From the NCBI GenBank assembly GCA_018402095.1, contig JAGYJO010000062.1:1-7965 (forward strand): 7,965 nt of DNA, read 5' to 3'. Positions 6,611 to 7,965 of this stretch are shown here, one piece after another. Numbering within the stretch: position 1 is the first letter of the stretch; each line of letters begins with the position of its first letter. The notes beneath the pieces are model-generated. The model was given only the letters and a program-made list of their open reading frames with translations, was not told the origin of the DNA and made no database searches. The stretch is from a bacterium. Lineage in GTDB: Bacteria; Margulisbacteria; Marinamargulisbacteria; SXXA01. Made by a program: the position numbers and the translations under genes.

Positions 6611-6615
6611 TTTCT
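6575..6615. terminator. Bidirectional hairpin terminator between convergent genes
   Basis: A perfect 11-base inverted repeat, AGCTACCTTGA (6580-6590) with TCAAGGTAGCT (6597-6607), encloses a six-base loop. Beyond a single unpaired T, AAACT and AGTTT extend the stem by five more pairs. On the plus strand the tail is the weak T-rich TTTCTTT. On the minus strand the hairpin is followed by AGTTTTG. It overlaps the last codons of the pseudogene and lies 32 bases past the isomerase stop, so it can serve both converging transcripts. Confidence 0.75.
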
Positions 6616-6639
6616 TTAAGCTTTTATGCTGCAGATGCG

Positions 6640-7257
6640 CTATTGGGCAACATCGTTGGCTTCGCCGGATTTGAGGATAGATACTTTGTTGATGACAACA
6701 TCCTCTTTAGGAACGTCTTGGAAATAGCCGGAAGATCCTGTTTTGACTGCAGCAATGGCATCTACGATATCCAAGCCTTCGATGACTTTTCCAAATACAG
6801 CATAACCGTAGCCTTGCTGTGTCTTGTTTCTGTGATCTAGTGCGGGGTTGTTGACAGTGTTGATGAAGAATTGCGCTGTGGCACTGTTGATATCAGCTGT
6901 ACGTGCCATGGCGATCGTTCCACGCATATTGGACAATGTTGCTGTGGCTTCATTGATGATGGGCTCACGTGTTGCTTTTTGTTTTAGGCCTGCTTCGAAT
7001 CCACCACCTTGAATCATGAAGTTTTGGATGATGCGGTGAAAAATAGTGCCTTCGTAGAAATTATCTTCGATATAACCAATGAAGTTTTTGACTGTTTTGG
7101 GTGCTTCTTGGTCAAACAATTCGATAATGATGTCGCCTTTTGATGTTTCCATACGGACAACTGTACGGGACTCGTGGGTGCTGCTAGCTTCTGCCGGTAC
7201 GGACATGAGTATTCCTCCAAGTAAAAAAATGAACAGTAAAAAACGGTATTTTAACAT
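6640..7257 (-). CDS. ppiA: Cyclophilin-type peptidyl-prolyl cis-trans isomerase, exported
   Basis: Catalyses cis-trans isomerisation of prolyl bonds and probably assists protein folding outside the cytoplasmic membrane. The ATG at 7257 is chosen over the in-frame one at 7278 because AAGGAG lies six bases before it; this gives 205 residues. Residues 1-24 are a signal peptide: basic M-L-K-Y-R, a hydrophobic core to about 20, and A-E-A as the likely signal peptidase I site after residue 24. No lipobox cysteine is seen. The cyclophilin domain runs from about 33 to 196. It shows F-H-R-I-I-Q-N-F-M-I-Q-G-G at 73-85 (Arg75, Phe80 and Gln83 in the active site), M-A-R-T at 117-120, A-Q-F-F-I-N at 128-133 and Y-A-V-F-G-K-V at 152-158. 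It follows tpiA by 32 bases, probably in the same transcript. PpiA is used in the sense of a periplasmic cyclophilin; orthology to the Escherichia coli gene is not proved. Confidence 0.92.
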   Translation of the reverse strand: MLKYRFLLFIFLLGGILMSVPAEASSTHESRTVVRMETSKGDIIIELFDQEAPKTVKNFIGYIEDNFYEGTIFHRIIQNFMIQGGGFEAGLKQKATREPIINEATATLSNMRGTIAMARTADINSATAQFFINTVNNPALDHRNKTQQGYGYAVFGKVIEGLDIVDAIAAVKTGSSGYFQDVPKEDVVINKVSILKSGEANDVAQ

Positions 7258-7263
7258 AAAAAA

Positions 7264-7269
7264 CTCCTT
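7264..7269 (-). promoter_or_regulatory. Shine-Dalgarno site deciding the isomerase start
   Basis: AAGGAG on the minus strand, six T bases before the ATG at 7257. It lies downstream of the ATG at 7278 and so cannot serve it, which shifts the start by seven codons and leaves a normal signal peptide. Confidence 0.8.
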
Positions 7270-7289
7270 TATATTCAAAAAAGAAAGGC

Positions 7290-7965
7290 TTACACAGCCG
7301 CGTGGACAATTTTGAGGAAACTGTCTGCCTGAAGACTCGCACCCCCAACCAACGCCCCATCTATATCTGCTTGGCTGAGCAATTCTTTTGCATTTTCTGG
7401 TGTGACAGAGCCACCATAGAGTAGGGGGATTTCACGGCCTTTTTCACTGAGACGTTCCGCCAGTAATTGCCTGATAAACGCATGGACTTCTTGGGCTTGT
7501 TTCGGTGTGGCGACTTGACCTGTACCAATGGCCCAGACGGGTTCATAGGCCACGATGAACGGTGCAAGAAAGGGTGCCTCATCAAACAATGCATTGATTT
7601 GAGCACGAATGACTTGAAACGTTTTGCCGTCTTGACGGTCTACGAGTGTTTCTCCGACGCAGAAAATGGGTCTGAGATTCGCGTGTGCTGCAGCAAATGC
7701 TTTTTTTGCGACCAAGGCGTTTGACTCTCCGTAGAGATGTCGTCTTTCGGAGTGCCCAACCAGCACCGTTTTACAGCCTATATCCTGTAGCATACGACCT
7801 GATATTTCTCCGGTAAAAGCGCCTTTTTCTTTTTCATTCAGCGTTTGGCCGCCGACGTAAAAGTTTGGAGTCTGCGCGTATTTTGTGGCGATATGTAGGA
7901 GTGTTGCAGGTGGGCAAACGATGGTTGAGACTTTGCCTGAGTTCACGACACTGTCTTTTGTGAAT
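7290..7965 (-). CDS. tpiA: Triosephosphate isomerase (N-terminus beyond window end)
   Basis: Interconverts dihydroxyacetone phosphate and glyceraldehyde 3-phosphate in glycolysis and gluconeogenesis; a cytoplasmic dimer in most bacteria. The reading frame runs uninterrupted to the window edge, giving 224 visible residues of a protein usually near 250. A GTG at 7946 could be taken as a start, but the frame continues upstream and the essential N-W-K-M-N lysine motif is still missing, so the true start is outside. Visible signatures, numbered from the edge, are G-A-F-T-G-E-I-S at 48-55, V-G-H-S-E-R-R at 69-75 with the electrophilic His71, A-Y-E-P-V-W-A-I-G-T-G at 139-149 with the catalytic base Glu141, and L-L-Y-G-G-S-V at 181-187 plus V-G-G-A-S-L at 206-211 for phosphate binding. 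All residues expected in this part are intact. It is followed by the cyclophilin gene on the same strand. Confidence 0.96.
   Translation of the reverse strand, partial: FTKDSVVNSGKVSTIVCPPATLLHIATKYAQTPNFYVGGQTLNEKEKGAFTGEISGRMLQDIGCKTVLVGHSERRHLYGESNALVAKKAFAAAHANLRPIFCVGETLVDRQDGKTFQVIRAQINALFDEAPFLAPFIVAYEPVWAIGTGQVATPKQAQEVHAFIRQLLAERLSEKGREIPLLYGGSVTPENAKELLSQADIDGALVGGASLQADSFLKIVHAAV

Noticed and set aside
7944..7946. GTG at 7946 as the tpiA start
   Set aside because: The frame remains open to the window edge and the protein would lack the N-terminal strand with the catalytic lysine. The gene is simply cut by the window.

Overview
The window is a gene-dense bacterial segment of moderate base composition, roughly mid-40s % GC by eye. 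It has two minus-strand blocks flanking one plus-strand block. I cannot place the organism firmly. A periplasm-directed cyclophilin and a glutathione-pathway ligase of the Acidithiobacillus/proteobacterial type suggest a Gram-negative. The 7TM-HD phosphodiesterase - ybeY - dgkA order is best known from Firmicutes but also occurs in other phyla. The YbeY and MiaA signature variants (GYDD, DAFQVY) look more like FCB/PVC-type bacteria than classical Proteobacteria; this is an impression from memory and has not been searched.

Region 1 (1-3561, minus strand) reads miaA, pgpH (7TM-HD c-di-AMP phosphodiesterase family), ybeY, dgkA. Each gene overlaps the next by 32, 35 or 4 bases, so they are probably one translationally coupled operon. 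It combines tRNA modification, second-messenger turnover, rRNA maturation and lipid-carrier recycling. The dgkA gene is cut by the window start and only its first 55 codons are visible.

Region 2 (3562-3690) is a 129-base divergent intergenic region. It carries a reasonable sigma70-type promoter for the plus-strand block and a weaker candidate for the miaA operon.

Region 3 (3691-6610, plus strand) holds an intact glutamate-cysteine ligase (gshA). Twenty-one bases downstream is a broken gene for a SAM-dependent methyltransferase with a C-terminal TPR-like part. I can follow the broken gene end to end through five successive -1 frame changes and one in-frame TGA. All five are explained by losing one base, and in each case that base can be a G from a short G run. 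The neighbouring genes are clean, so this looks like local gene decay rather than general sequence error. A strong inverted repeat over its last codons forms a terminator between the convergent blocks.

Region 4 (6640-7965, minus strand) is tpiA (5' end beyond the window) followed by a secreted cyclophilin-type peptidyl-prolyl isomerase with a clear signal peptide and Shine-Dalgarno site. Most of the window is housekeeping. I found no mobile element, CRISPR array, RNA gene or defence system. The decayed methyltransferase-TPR gene is the most unusual item.
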